64,000 bases of DNA from Gluconobacter cerinus (GTDB taxonomy: Bacteria; Pseudomonadota; Alphaproteobacteria; Acetobacterales; Acetobacteraceae), in the NCBI RefSeq assembly GCF_002723935.1, contig NZ_BEWM01000004.1, forward strand, positions 248,001 through 312,000, in the 5' to 3' direction. Shown one piece after another: positions 18,824-27,055 of this stretch (position 1 is its first letter; each line of letters begins with the position of its first letter). Below the pieces are notes generated by a model. It ran no database searches, was not told the DNA's origin, and saw only the letters and a list, made by a program, of their open reading frames with translations. The position numbers and the translations under genes were made by a program.

Positions 18824-19821
18824 GCGGGGACAGTCGCCAGGCTGTTGTGGACGACATCGAGGGTATACCCCTCTTTCCATTTCGGACTGTCTGCAATGAG
18901 TTGAGCTGAAAGCTGGATGTCGTAAATGCGCTGCCAGCGCTCATCATTCATTGTCATGATTGGTGCTCCCGGTGCGCCCAGAGCTTTGATATCGCGAAGT
19001 TTCTGGCGGGACCACGCGAGTTGGTCCGCGCTCATATCCGGATTGGCTTTACGGATCGCAGCATCCCCCTTGGTGGACTCTCCAAAAATATAGCGTTTCC
19101 AGCCTTCGCTGCTGGCCGCGATGAACTTCTGGAGCTCAGGGCCACGTTCTTCGAGGGTCTTGCGGGAGACCATCAGCACGTTTCCATAGGCAGCGTAGCC
19201 CAGATCATCGAGGAGGAAGAAATTGAATGGAATACCCGCTTTTTTTGCGCCGTAGGGCTCCGAGGAAACAAAGGCCTGCATGGCCATCTGCGGATTGAAA
19301 GCGAAGGGCTGGAGATTATAGGTGTAGGGATGGGCCTGGTCTTCCGTGAAACCATAACGCTTCTTAAGCCACACCCAGAAGCTGGCTCGCCCTTCTGAAC
19401 TGATCAGAATGGGATGGCCCTTGAGTTCGGCGATGTCATGAATATCCGGGTGGGTCATCAAGCCGCCAACGCCTTTCTGGAAAGTCGTAGCGATTGCGAC
19501 GGCGGGAATGCCCTGCACTGCACAGCGGATGGCTTCTTCACCCTGCATGATGGCGATGTCACATTGTCCCGCCATCAGAAGCTGGGTCATGTTCATCTGG
19601 GGGCCACCCATCTGAATGGAAACGTCCAGATTTTGAGCGTTGTACAGTCCGTCTTCGGAGGCCTGGTAGTAGCCTCCGTGCTCTGCCTGAGCATACCAGT
19701 TGGTCAGTAGACTCAGGGGCCTGGATGCCGCTTTTGCTCGCCCAGAGGGTAGGGAAGACACCGCGCCCGCAGCCATGATGCCGCGGAGCATACTGCGTCG
19801 ATCAAGCCTGTAAGGTGTCAT
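18820..19821 (-). CDS. NMT1/ThiY-like ABC substrate-binding protein, Tat-type signal
   Basis: Periplasmic binding protein, 333 aa, first gene of the operon running to 13171. The ATG at 19821 has GGGAGG 6 bases upstream. A twin-arginine leader (DRRSMLRGIMAAGAVSSL) precedes the NMT1-like fold, whose first strand reads LLTNWYAQAEHGGYYQA. This opening is typical of THI5/NMT1 proteins that bind pyrimidine-type or aromatic compounds. It is a clear paralogue of the binding protein at 30934-31941, sharing WYAQAE.GG.YQA, the GGPQMN/ASPQMN loop and the NLQPF segment. The partner permease and ATPase follow directly. Confidence 0.92.
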   Translation of the reverse strand: MTPYRLDRRSMLRGIMAAGAVSSLPSGRAKAASRPLSLLTNWYAQAEHGGYYQASEDGLYNAQNLDVSIQMGGPQMNMTQLLMAGQCDIAIMQGEEAIRCAVQGIPAVAIATTFQKGVGGLMTHPDIHDIAELKGHPILISSEGRASFWVWLKKRYGFTEDQAHPYTYNLQPFAFNPQMAMQAFVSSEPYGAKKAGIPFNFFLLDDLGYAAYGNVLMVSRKTLEERGPELQKFIAASSEGWKRYIFGESTKGDAAIRKANPDMSADQLAWSRQKLRDIKALGAPGAPIMTMNDERWQRIYDIQLSAQLIADSPKWKEGYTLDVVHNSLATVPA

Positions 19822-19863
19822 GAGCTGCCTCCCAACGTCCATTTATAATTAGACCGTAACGGT
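19822..19863 (-). promoter_or_regulatory. Promoter/operator of the NMT1-type importer operon
   Basis: The 123-bp gap upstream of the binding protein contains the palindrome ACCGTAACGGT (19853-19863). On the minus strand it is followed by an A/T-rich TAATTATAAAT stretch that could be a -10 region, then the ribosome-binding site. The CCGTTACG core recurs in the IclR-gene promoter region at 24608-24615. Confidence 0.4.
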
Positions 19864-19944
19864 TTTTTTGTCTCCGTGGGAAGAGCTATTCTGCTGCTGG
19901 ACCGATACCTTTTTAACCCATTTGTGCGCGCAAAAAGGATGCAC

Positions 19945-20469
19945 TCACTCTTTTTGCTGAGTGAAAATACAAACTCCCAACATGGTCATGAAAAACCGGA
20001 AGGCGGCTTCCTGTCCGTTCCAGCTATGGGATTGCCACATCGCGAACCACTCACCTCCGACGACAGAGAAGCCGAAAAACCAGATAAGAAATCCTACGGC
20101 CGTCGCGACGGGAACAAGGGTATGAGCGGCCTTGAAGGCCAGACTATCCATGTTGATCGCCTTCGCCATCTTCCAGGCCGCAAACGAAAAAAGAGCACCG
20201 GTTGCGAATTCAGCGCCAATAATCAGGACGTAAAAAATATGCCACAGCAGCGGGACTGAGATCGCGCGCCATCTGAGGCTGTTGCCGGGAAACGTGGTAT
20301 CCATCGACAGAACGTGACGAACAAATGCGTAGTTCGAACCATAATCTGTAATATTATTAAGTGCGACGAGAAGGCCGAAGACTCCCAGAGACGCGACCAT
20401 CACGGTTTTGGAGAGACGATTCAGGCGCACGGAGCGCGTAGGCATTGAGTGTGTTGAAAGTTCGGACAT
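19945..20469 (-). CDS. DUF2165-family small integral membrane protein
   Basis: Membrane protein of unknown function, 174 aa, with four hydrophobic helices: VMVASLGVFGLLVAL, SVPLLWHIFYVLIIGAEF, TLVPVATAVGFLIWFFGF and FRFFMTMLGVCIF. The conserved features NNITDYGSN and GGEWFAMWQS fit the DUF2165 family. AGGAG precedes the ATG. It stands alone between two operons, 123 bp before the importer operon and divergent from the creatininase-like gene. No function is assigned. Confidence 0.85.
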   Translation of the reverse strand: MSELSTHSMPTRSVRLNRLSKTVMVASLGVFGLLVALNNITDYGSNYAFVRHVLSMDTTFPGNSLRWRAISVPLLWHIFYVLIIGAEFATGALFSFAAWKMAKAINMDSLAFKAAHTLVPVATAVGFLIWFFGFSVVGGEWFAMWQSHSWNGQEAAFRFFMTMLGVCIFTQQKE

Positions 20470-20688
20470 GGCTAGCTCCTGTTTTTTGAAACGCTAGCGG
20501 AATGCCCGTGAAATTTGCGCCCTCTTTTTTGCATCGCTCCTGTCGAAAATAGATGCTTTAAAAGCTGCGATCTTCCTGTTTCATCTATCTTTTCGTTCCG
20601 GGATGATATCATATCGGAGCAGGGAATGTGTTGGCTCGTCCTCACCGGGGCGTGTCATTCCACACAAGAGACAACGGAAGACAAGCCC

Positions 20689-21525
20689 ATGACAAGCAGT
20701 TCCGAGACGGTTTTCTGGCCCAAAAAGCGCTGGTGTGACATGATTTCCCGCCAGTTTCGTCAGCTTCCCCCTGAGACCGTGGCCATTCTTCCTGTGGCCG
20801 CGGTGGAACAGCATGGCCCACATCTTCCGGTCTATGTGGATGCCTGTATCAACGAAATGCTGCTTGATAAGGCAATGGAGGCGCTCCCCGCGACCGTCCC
20901 CGCGACCGCACTTCCTATTCAGGCTGTTGGCAAAAGCGAAGAGCATGTTGCTTATCCTGGAACACTGACCCTCAGCGCGCAGACCCTCACGCAGGTCCTC
21001 ATCGAAATTGGTGAAAGCGTCGCACGATCTGGTGTGAAGAGGTTGGTGCTCCTGAATTCCCATGGTGGGCAGCCACAGATCCTGGATATCGTTGCCAGAA
21101 CGCTCCGCCGGACCCATGGAATGTTTGTTGTCTGTGTTGGCTGGTCCCGTTTTGGCGTGCCGGATGGCATGTTTACCGAAGAGGAGCGCCGGTATGGGAT
21201 TCATGGTGGCGACATTGAAACATCCCTGATGCTTCACCTGCGGCCGGATCTTGTTGAGATGGAACGCGCTGACAATTTCGAGCCATGGCCCCAGAAGCTT
21301 GCCGAGACGGCCAAATGGCTGGAAGCAGAAGGCCGTGTAGGCTTTGGTTGGTTGACGCACGATATTCACCCATCAGGTGCGGCAGGAAACGCCGGGATTG
21401 CTACGGCCGAGAAGGGCGAAGCTGTTGCCAATCAGTGGATTGAAGGTTTTCTTGAGCTTCTTGCCGAGATTGCTGAATATCCGCTGGATCGTCTTCGTCC
21501 CATTACGGAGGATCTGGGTCGATGA
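20689..21525 (+). CDS. Creatininase-family amidohydrolase
   Basis: Creatininase-fold metal-dependent hydrolase, 278 aa. Metal-binding residues sit in VEQHGPHLPVYVD (~residues 38-50), the NSHGGQ loop and HGGDIETSLM (~165-175). Members hydrolyse creatinine, formamidopyrimidines (ArfB) or peptides (MftE). The ATG at 20689 with CGGAAG upstream is preferred because the 58 residues before it are not family-like. The stop codon overlaps the next start as ATGA, so it is coupled to the FAD-dependent oxidase. The neighbours suggest ring-amide hydrolysis, but the substrate is unproven. Confidence 0.88.
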   Translation: MTSSSETVFWPKKRWCDMISRQFRQLPPETVAILPVAAVEQHGPHLPVYVDACINEMLLDKAMEALPATVPATALPIQAVGKSEEHVAYPGTLTLSAQTLTQVLIEIGESVARSGVKRLVLLNSHGGQPQILDIVARTLRRTHGMFVVCVGWSRFGVPDGMFTEEERRYGIHGGDIETSLMLHLRPDLVEMERADNFEPWPQKLAETAKWLEAEGRVGFGWLTHDIHPSGAAGNAGIATAEKGEAVANQWIEGFLELLAEIAEYPLDRLRPITEDLGR

Positions 21526-22880
21526 GCTCGGTTGAGACCTTCCTGTCGCTCCTTGGCGATATTCCTGTTCAGACGGTGCCGGCTCTTGTGAAGCGGAAAA
21601 GCCGTGATTTTTACTGGTATAGTCCGGTTCTGAAGCGGCAGCTTGATAGCTGTTTTGGCGATTGTATCGTTATGCCGCGCAATGAAGAGGATCTTCTTCA
21701 TATTGCGCGGGTGGCACGTGAGACAAAAACGCCACTTACTCCGCGTGGGGGCGGCACCGGGAATTATGGACAGGCCGTTCCGATGGAGGGAGGCGCTGTC
21801 GTTGAAATGACGGAGCTCAATAAGCTCCTTTGGGTCAAGGATGGTGTCGCACGCGTACAGGCGGGCATGAACATGCTGGACTTGGATCGTGCTTTGCATG
21901 AAAGGGGCTGGGAAGTCCGCATGTATCCGTCCACGAAACGGACGGCAACGATCGGCGGATTTATTGCGGGTGGATCCGGCGGTATTGGGTCTGTTCGATG
22001 GGGCGGTCTTTCGTCACCGGGGAATATTCTGGGGCTCCGCTTTGTCACTCTGGGTGAAAATCCGGAAGCTCTCGAACTTCGCGGCTCTGACGCGAGAGGT
22101 ATTCTTCACACCTACGGTACGACAGGCCTGATTACCGAACTGGAAATTGGTGTTGAGCCAGCCGTGGATTGGCAGGATATGGCCATCTCATTCGGCACAT
22201 TTGAAGAAGCAGCGGTTTTTGCACGTGATATTGCTCTTCAGGCCGGTATTCAGAAGAAGCTGGTGTCTGTTGTTGACGGTGACCTGCCACCATTCTTCGC
22301 ATCCGTACGCGAGCACGTGCCAGATGGTGCATCGTTAGTCATTCTCATGATCGCTCCGGCAGGTATTGAGACGGTTAAGGCGCTTGCAGAAGCGGCCAAC
22401 GGTCACCTCTGTTATGAAGCCAACACCAGAGAAGCTGAGGACACGTCGGGTGCAACTCCGCTTTACGAACTGACATGGAACCACACGACGCTTCAGGTTC
22501 TGAAGAAAGATCGTGGTTACACATATCTGCAGTGCGGTTATCCGCACGTCGGGACACTAGAGAAGGTGGCGGAAATCCGTGCGCTTTTCCCTGATGACCT
22601 GATGATGCATCTGGAATTCTTTCCGATGGGCGGCCATGTGAGTTGTGCTGCATTGCCGGTTATTCACTTCACGGACGAAGAGCGCCTGAACTATATCATC
22701 GCGGAACACGAGAAGCGGGGGGTCAATATTGCCAACCCGCATGTCGTGACCATTGAGGAGGGCGGCATGCACCGTGTGGCATCACCGGCTCTGGCCGCAA
22801 TCAAGAAGCGATATGATCCGATGTTACTTTTGAACCCCGGAAAGATGCTCAGCGTCAAAACGCTGAAGGCAGAGGGTTAA
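21522..22880 (+). CDS. FAD-linked oxidase (glycolate oxidase/D-lactate dehydrogenase type)
   Basis: FAD-binding PCMH-type oxidoreductase, 452 aa. The N-terminal FAD-binding domain shows TPRGGGTGNYGQAVP (~residues 74-88), the following GGAVVEM, and GGFIAGGSGGIGSVRWG (~147-163). The C-terminal cap ends LLNPGKMLSVK, as in FAD-oxidase C-terminal domains. It is translationally coupled to the creatininase-like gene. It probably oxidises a hydroxy acid or amino acid released by that enzyme (inference). A strong terminator follows. Confidence 0.88.
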   Translation: MSSVETFLSLLGDIPVQTVPALVKRKSRDFYWYSPVLKRQLDSCFGDCIVMPRNEEDLLHIARVARETKTPLTPRGGGTGNYGQAVPMEGGAVVEMTELNKLLWVKDGVARVQAGMNMLDLDRALHERGWEVRMYPSTKRTATIGGFIAGGSGGIGSVRWGGLSSPGNILGLRFVTLGENPEALELRGSDARGILHTYGTTGLITELEIGVEPAVDWQDMAISFGTFEEAAVFARDIALQAGIQKKLVSVVDGDLPPFFASVREHVPDGASLVILMIAPAGIETVKALAEAANGHLCYEANTREAEDTSGATPLYELTWNHTTLQVLKKDRGYTYLQCGYPHVGTLEKVAEIRALFPDDLMMHLEFFPMGGHVSCAALPVIHFTDEERLNYIIAEHEKRGVNIANPHVVTIEEGGMHRVASPALAAIKKRYDPMLLLNPGKMLSVKTLKAEG

Positions 22881-22889
22881 AAGACTTTG

Positions 22890-22918
22890 GGCCGGAAAGA
22901 GCTTCTTTCCGGCCTTTT
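22890..22918. terminator. Bidirectional rho-independent terminator
   Basis: An 11-bp perfect stem, GGCCGGAAAGA with TCTTTCCGGCC, has a 3-base loop and TTTT on the plus side; AAAAG lies 5' of the stem, giving a weaker U-run on the minus strand. It sits between the FAD-oxidase gene and the convergent FolD-like gene. Confidence 0.85.
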
Positions 22919-22924
22919 CTATTG

Positions 22925-23806
22925 TTATTGCGAAAGAGCGGGATAGCTGAAGTTTAATTCCGCCCGGTTAAAAGCACTTTTCACGGTATTGGCCAGTAAT
23001 GTACAGGTTGTCAGTGGCCCAACACCATCCGGAACCGCAGTAACCGCATATGCGATATCTTCGACAGATTTGAGATCAACATCCCCTACGACACGCCCCT
23101 CATCCGGGCAATAGCTGATCCCTATGTCGATGAGGCAACTCTCTGGTTTGATCCAGTCCGCAGTCACTAATCTGGCTTTTCCTACCGCTGAAAAGAGAAC
23201 ATCCGCTTTCCTGCAATGCGACTTGATGTCCTGAGTATCGATGTGAACAACGGAAACCGTTGCGCCGCGATCCAGAAGAAGCATGCTCAAAGGACGCCCG
23301 ACAACCGGCGAACTGCCAATGATGACACAGTCTTTTCCGCGCAGATCTCCGACGAGATGTTCTGCCGCCATCAAGGCGCCTGTTGCCGTGCAAGGCTCGA
23401 AGTATGGAGCGCCGTTCATGATGCTTCCAAGATTGAGTGGATGGAGACAATCCACATCTTTCTCCGGGGGAAGGGCGTCTATGATGGCTTGGCGGGAAAT
23501 TTCTTCCGGGAGTGGGAAGAGAATCAGAATTCCATCGATCTGCTTGTTAGCACCAAGTTCTCGGACCGTTTGGCAGAAATTTCTTTCATTTTGTCCCGCA
23601 ATGTCAATAATTTGTAGGTTGATTCCGGCTTGTTCCGCCAGTCCGCTAATGCGGCGCAGATAGGCCGATGGGCCTGCCTCAGAAGAGCCTGTGACGACGG
23701 CTAGAGTGGGCGCATGGTCCAGAGTTTTCTGCTGTGAGCGGATCTGTGCCTTGAGGCTAGCCAAATAGTTTTGGGCAAGCTCAGAGGTATGCAGGATGAT
23801 TGTCAT
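22925..23806 (-). CDS. Divergent FolD-like methylene-THF dehydrogenase, catalytic Lys and Gln replaced
   Basis: FolD-family protein, 293 aa, normally a bifunctional 5,10-methylene-THF dehydrogenase/methenyl-THF cyclohydrolase. The fold is complete, with PEKDVDCLHPLN and VPDGVGPLT present. The key YxxxK site reads Y49-LRR-I53 (Lys replaced by Ile), and the VQLPLP segment reads ILFPLP, replacing the catalytic Gln with Leu96; Asp119 is kept. The NADP-phosphate region GRS...HSR is GSS (164-166) and HID (188-190), which may favour NAD. Loss of cyclohydrolase with retained dehydrogenase is plausible. It follows the IclR gene by 9 bp on the same strand. Confidence 0.88.
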   Translation of the reverse strand: MTIILHTSELAQNYLASLKAQIRSQQKTLDHAPTLAVVTGSSEAGPSAYLRRISGLAEQAGINLQIIDIAGQNERNFCQTVRELGANKQIDGILILFPLPEEISRQAIIDALPPEKDVDCLHPLNLGSIMNGAPYFEPCTATGALMAAEHLVGDLRGKDCVIIGSSPVVGRPLSMLLLDRGATVSVVHIDTQDIKSHCRKADVLFSAVGKARLVTADWIKPESCLIDIGISYCPDEGRVVGDVDLKSVEDIAYAVTAVPDGVGPLTTCTLLANTVKSAFNRAELNFSYPALSQ

Positions 23807-23815
23807 TTGTGGGTC

Positions 23816-24571
23816 TCACAGGGCGCTTACAAGATAAGTTGCGCATCGCTGAAGGTGGGGAACCAGATCCTTCTGGATCTGTGTCATGGAGTATCGACTG
23901 GTTGGAAAGACGACGCTGAGCGCACCAGCAATTTGGCCATTTACATTAAAGGCAGGCACCCCAAGGGCACGCAGATCGCTTTGCGGAGACACATCTCTCA
24001 AGGCGAACCCCTGAGAGTGAACGTCTTTAAGACGCTTAGCCACGCATGCCGCTTCTGTTTCAGAAAGGCCTGAGGTGGCCAGTATGGTCTGTTGTCTGAT
24101 CTCGGGTAGAAAGGCGCAAATGGCTTGGCCAGTCGCGGTTCTGGCAAGAGACATGCTGCTGCCGATAGTATGCCCTGACATTTCGGCGGATTTGTCTGCG
24201 GGATTATGGAAGACATAGATTGCTTCGCCTGCGTCCAGCAGAGCGAGAGAAATGGATTCTCCGATAACAATGGACTCAGCTCGAAGCACCGGCCCGACAA
24301 GATGACCGATGGAGCGGCTTTGTAGAAAGCCAAGCCCCAGTTTCAAGGCGCGTGCTGTAAGCCTGTAGCGCTGATCGATACTCCGGACATATCCGAGAAC
24401 TTCCAACGTTCTGACAAGTCGCCTCGTGGCGGCCCTCGTGTGCCCTACCAGACGCGCAATGTCTGCGACAGTCATGTCTGTTTGGCCATTTTCAAAAGCA
24501 CGTAGGACTTCGAGGCCCTTAACAAATGTCAGGGAAATCTCGGTATCGGGGACAGGCGAGGGCTGGTCCAT
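23816..24571 (-). CDS. IclR-family transcriptional regulator
   Basis: IclR regulator, 251 aa from the ATG at 24571 (an in-frame TTG lies 6 bases upstream). The N-terminal winged helix reads VKGLEVLRAFENGQ through TRRLVRTLEVLGYV, followed by the IclR effector domain with SMSLARTATGQAICAF. The style is PcaR/PobR-like, a group that responds to catabolic intermediates. It is cotranscribed with the FolD-like gene and divergent from the flavoprotein-FolD-MetF operon, with a clear palindrome between. It probably controls both operons. Confidence 0.9.
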   Translation of the reverse strand: MDQPSPVPDTEISLTFVKGLEVLRAFENGQTDMTVADIARLVGHTRAATRRLVRTLEVLGYVRSIDQRYRLTARALKLGLGFLQSRSIGHLVGPVLRAESIVIGESISLALLDAGEAIYVFHNPADKSAEMSGHTIGSSMSLARTATGQAICAFLPEIRQQTILATSGLSETEAACVAKRLKDVHSQGFALRDVSPQSDLRALGVPAFNVNGQIAGALSVVFPTSRYSMTQIQKDLVPHLQRCATYLVSAL

Positions 24572-24656
24572 GGACAAATCCGTTTCTGGGCAAAAAACTA
24601 TGCATAGCCGTTACGAATATCATTGCAGGCTGAAAATGATTATGCCTAAAATAAAT

Positions 24657-24685
24657 ATAACGAACAAGTGTTCGAATAACGAACA
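24657..24685. promoter_or_regulatory. Probable IclR operator between divergent C1 operons
   Basis: The inverted repeat CGAACA-AG-TGTTCG (24661-24674) is followed by another half-site CGAACA at 24680-24685. The ten-base box ATAACGAACA is repeated exactly at 24657-24666 and 24676-24685 (19-bp period). It lies in the 153-bp gap between the IclR gene and the flavoprotein gene. A related CCGTTACG element is at 24608-24615. Confidence 0.6.
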
Positions 24686-24724
24686 TAACTCTTCTGATAG
24701 AGCCAGAAAAACAGGGAACCCCGC

Positions 24725-25306
24725 GTGAAAGTCCACGTCATTTTCGCCCACCCGCTTGAAGATAGCTTCAACGCGGCACTGTTCAGGCTGGTAACGCAGA
24801 CACTGGAAGCTGAAGGGCACGAAGTCGATGCTCTGGACCTGTATCGGGACAATTTCGATCCTGTTCTAAGTCCGCAGGATCGTATCGAGTATCATGATGT
24901 CAGCATTAATCAGCATCGCGTAGCGGATTATGTGAAGCGTCTTCAAAGTACGGATATACTAATTTTGTGTCATCCTGTTTGGAATTTTGGTTGGCCCGCA
25001 ATTCTTAAAGGCTATTTTGATCGCGTTTTTCTTCCGGACGTCTCCTTTAAGTTGATAGATGGAAAGCTTTCTCCTGGCTTTACAAATATCAAGAAGGTCA
25101 TGACCGTCACGACTTACGGTTGCCCGCGGCACCGTGCGTTTGTTCTTGGTGATCCGCCTCGGAAGAATGGGACCCGTTTTCTGCGTGCCGTCATGAACCG
25201 TCGTGTCAGCGTCGACTACCTGGGGCTTTACAATATGAATAACACCACGTTGAACGCCCGTCGGACGTTTATGAAAAAAATCATTCGTCGTCTCAAAGCT
25301 ATCTGA
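24725..25306 (+). CDS. Flavodoxin-fold NAD(P)H:quinone oxidoreductase (KefF/NQO-like)
   Basis: FMN- or FAD-dependent NAD(P)H oxidoreductase, 193 aa, first gene of the FolD-MetF operon. The start is GTG with AGGGAA 7 bases upstream. The flavin-binding opening VIFAHPLEDSFNAAL and the hallmark segment HPVWNFGWPAILKGYFDRVF (~residues 83-102) identify the NQO/MdaB/KefF family. It may supply or remove reducing equivalents for the folate-linked steps, but there is no direct evidence of its substrate. Confidence 0.88.
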   Translation: MKVHVIFAHPLEDSFNAALFRLVTQTLEAEGHEVDALDLYRDNFDPVLSPQDRIEYHDVSINQHRVADYVKRLQSTDILILCHPVWNFGWPAILKGYFDRVFLPDVSFKLIDGKLSPGFTNIKKVMTVTTYGCPRHRAFVLGDPPRKNGTRFLRAVMNRRVSVDYLGLYNMNNTTLNARRTFMKKIIRRLKAI

Positions 25307-25334
25307 GACCGTTTCTGGCAGGGGAGTAATTGCG

Positions 25335-26189
25335 GTGGCTGCTCGTTTCTTTGATCTGGATGCACTGGGTCTCGCACTTCTGGAGGAGAGCAAGAGCAGG
25401 GCCGCAACGCTGAGGCAACAGGGCACCATTCCCTGCCTGGCGCTAGTGGAGGTAGGCGATGATCCACAAAGCGCTACATACGTCAGTCGTAAAATCGAGG
25501 ACTGCGAAAAGGTTGGAATAGCAGTTCGGAAGATTGTTCTGTCTGAATCTATCACGCAGGCAGATCTTTTAGAGCAAATCCTAAGGCTTGATGAAGATTC
25601 AGCCATCACTGGAATTCTGGTTCAACTTCCTTTGCCGACGCACTTAGAAGAAGGGCAGGTTCTTCAGGCGATCAGCGCTGAAAAGGATGTCGATGGTCTT
25701 CATCCGGTTAACCTGTTGTCTCTGACGACATCAGATCCGTCAGTTATTCCCTGCACTGTGAGGGGCATTGATGCAGTCTTGCAGCAGGCAGGCCTTGTTC
25801 TGGAAGGGGCCAATGTTGCTGTTCTGGGGCGGGGACGTCTCGTCGGCGGCCCGGCGGCGCTCTTGCTGTCTGGAAAAAGCAGAAACGCGACCGTTACGAT
25901 ATTGCATCGTAAAAGCCGGAACCTTAAGAATGTTCTGAAGAACTCCGACGTCATTATAGCCGCCGCCGGTTCAGCGCATCTGATAACATCGGATATGGTG
26001 CGATCAGGAGCTGTCGTCATTGATGTTGGCATGAGCTGGCCCGAGGGCTCTTTGCAAGGTGATGTCCATCCTGCAGTTGCTGATGTCGCGAGCTGGATGA
26101 CGCCACCTGATCGAAGTTTTGGCGTGATGACACGCATGATGCTTCTCAAAACCGTTTTGGATCTCGCGGAAAAAAGGATTGCTGCATGA
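25335..26189 (+). CDS. folD: FolD-like methenyl-THF cyclohydrolase/methylene-THF dehydrogenase (second copy)
   Basis: Second FolD paralogue in the window, 284 aa. GTG start with GGGGAG 9 bases upstream. Unlike the copy at 22925-23806 it keeps the catalytic residues: Y49-VSR-K53, Q97 in LVQLPLP, and the KDVDG aspartate. The nucleotide loop is GRGRLVGGP. The conserved C-terminal GGVGPMT is altered to RSFGVMT near residue 260, so its dehydrogenase half may be changed. The stop overlaps the MetF-like start (ATGA). Together the two paralogues may split the two FolD reactions. Confidence 0.88.
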   Translation: MAARFFDLDALGLALLEESKSRAATLRQQGTIPCLALVEVGDDPQSATYVSRKIEDCEKVGIAVRKIVLSESITQADLLEQILRLDEDSAITGILVQLPLPTHLEEGQVLQAISAEKDVDGLHPVNLLSLTTSDPSVIPCTVRGIDAVLQQAGLVLEGANVAVLGRGRLVGGPAALLLSGKSRNATVTILHRKSRNLKNVLKNSDVIIAAAGSAHLITSDMVRSGAVVIDVGMSWPEGSLQGDVHPAVADVASWMTPPDRSFGVMTRMMLLKTVLDLAEKRIAA

Positions 26190-27055
26190 CTATATCGGTT
26201 GGCCAGGTGCGTGCAGATCTGATGACGGAAAGCTCTATCGAGCTTTTGCCATCCCGTATTCTGGAGCTCTCGGGTGTTCTGCCTGATCTTGCCTGCGGAT
26301 CAAGGGTCTTCGTCACCTGGCTTCCAGGTGTTCCATTTGCAGACGTTCTAGCGGCCTGTGACCTGCTGAAGTTGTGCGGTTACCTACCAGTTCCTCACGT
26401 TGCAGCCCGATCTATCCGTGATGAAGGCCATCTGCAGGAAATCTGCTCTGCATTGACCGAGCGGGATATTCCGCGAATGCTCCTGATCGCGGGTGGAGCG
26501 GATAAGCCTGCTGGTATCTTTGCCGATACGGTGCAAATTTTGGAAACAGAGATCCCGGTTCGCACCGGCATTCGCACTGTCTACGTTGCTGGGCATCCTG
26601 AAGGGCACCCACAGGCCTCCGAGGTTACATTATTGGAATATATGCGCCGAAAACAGGCGCTTGCACGGACGCAGGGTTTGAATATGCAGATCGTAACGCA
26701 GTTCTGCTTTGATGCGGCTCCAGTTCTTGCCTGGGAGAAACGGCTGAGGGATGGTGGGATTACACTGCCAATCAACCTGGGAATTTACGGGCTAACGACG
26801 CCAAAAACGTTGGTGCGGTATGGCCTGGCCTGTGGTGTTGGGCAGTCTTTACGTTTCATGCAGCGTCAACGCTGGAAACTTCATCGCTGGTTTGTGCCCT
26901 GCAATCCGCAACATCTTGTTGATGCTGTAGCCCAAGAAATTACTCAAACACCCAACACGAATTTTCGTGGGCTACATTTTTATCCGTTTGGAGCAATTGC
27001 ACGTACGCTGGAATGGCGCCGTGCACTCTCCCTCAGCACCGGAGACCACTCATGA
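26186..27055 (+). CDS. Methylenetetrahydrofolate reductase-like protein (MetF family)
   Basis: MetF-superfamily flavoprotein, 289 aa, interconverting 5-methyl-THF and 5,10-methylene-THF in the cytosol. Signature residues can be aligned by eye: SIELLPSR (E19, MetF SFEFFPPR), PHVAAR, IAGGAD (D106, MetF LRGD), AGHPEGHP and TQFCFD. It is shorter and more divergent than housekeeping MetF, as seen in catabolic copies next to THF-dependent demethylases. It is coupled to folD upstream and to the lipoprotein gene downstream by ATGA overlaps. In catabolism it would oxidise methyl-THF (inference). Confidence 0.85.
   Translation: MTISVGQVRADLMTESSIELLPSRILELSGVLPDLACGSRVFVTWLPGVPFADVLAACDLLKLCGYLPVPHVAARSIRDEGHLQEICSALTERDIPRMLLIAGGADKPAGIFADTVQILETEIPVRTGIRTVYVAGHPEGHPQASEVTLLEYMRRKQALARTQGLNMQIVTQFCFDAAPVLAWEKRLRDGGITLPINLGIYGLTTPKTLVRYGLACGVGQSLRFMQRQRWKLHRWFVPCNPQHLVDAVAQEITQTPNTNFRGLHFYPFGAIARTLEWRRALSLSTGDHS

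Noticed and set aside
19853..19869. ACCGTAACGGT plus T7 on the plus strand as a terminator
   Set aside because: The stem is only 5 bp and no plus-strand gene ends here; an operator for the minus-strand operon is more likely.
20581..21369. Minus-strand reading frame of 262 residues opposite the creatininase-like gene
   Set aside because: Antisense to a well-supported gene, with no recognisable domain or ribosome-binding site.
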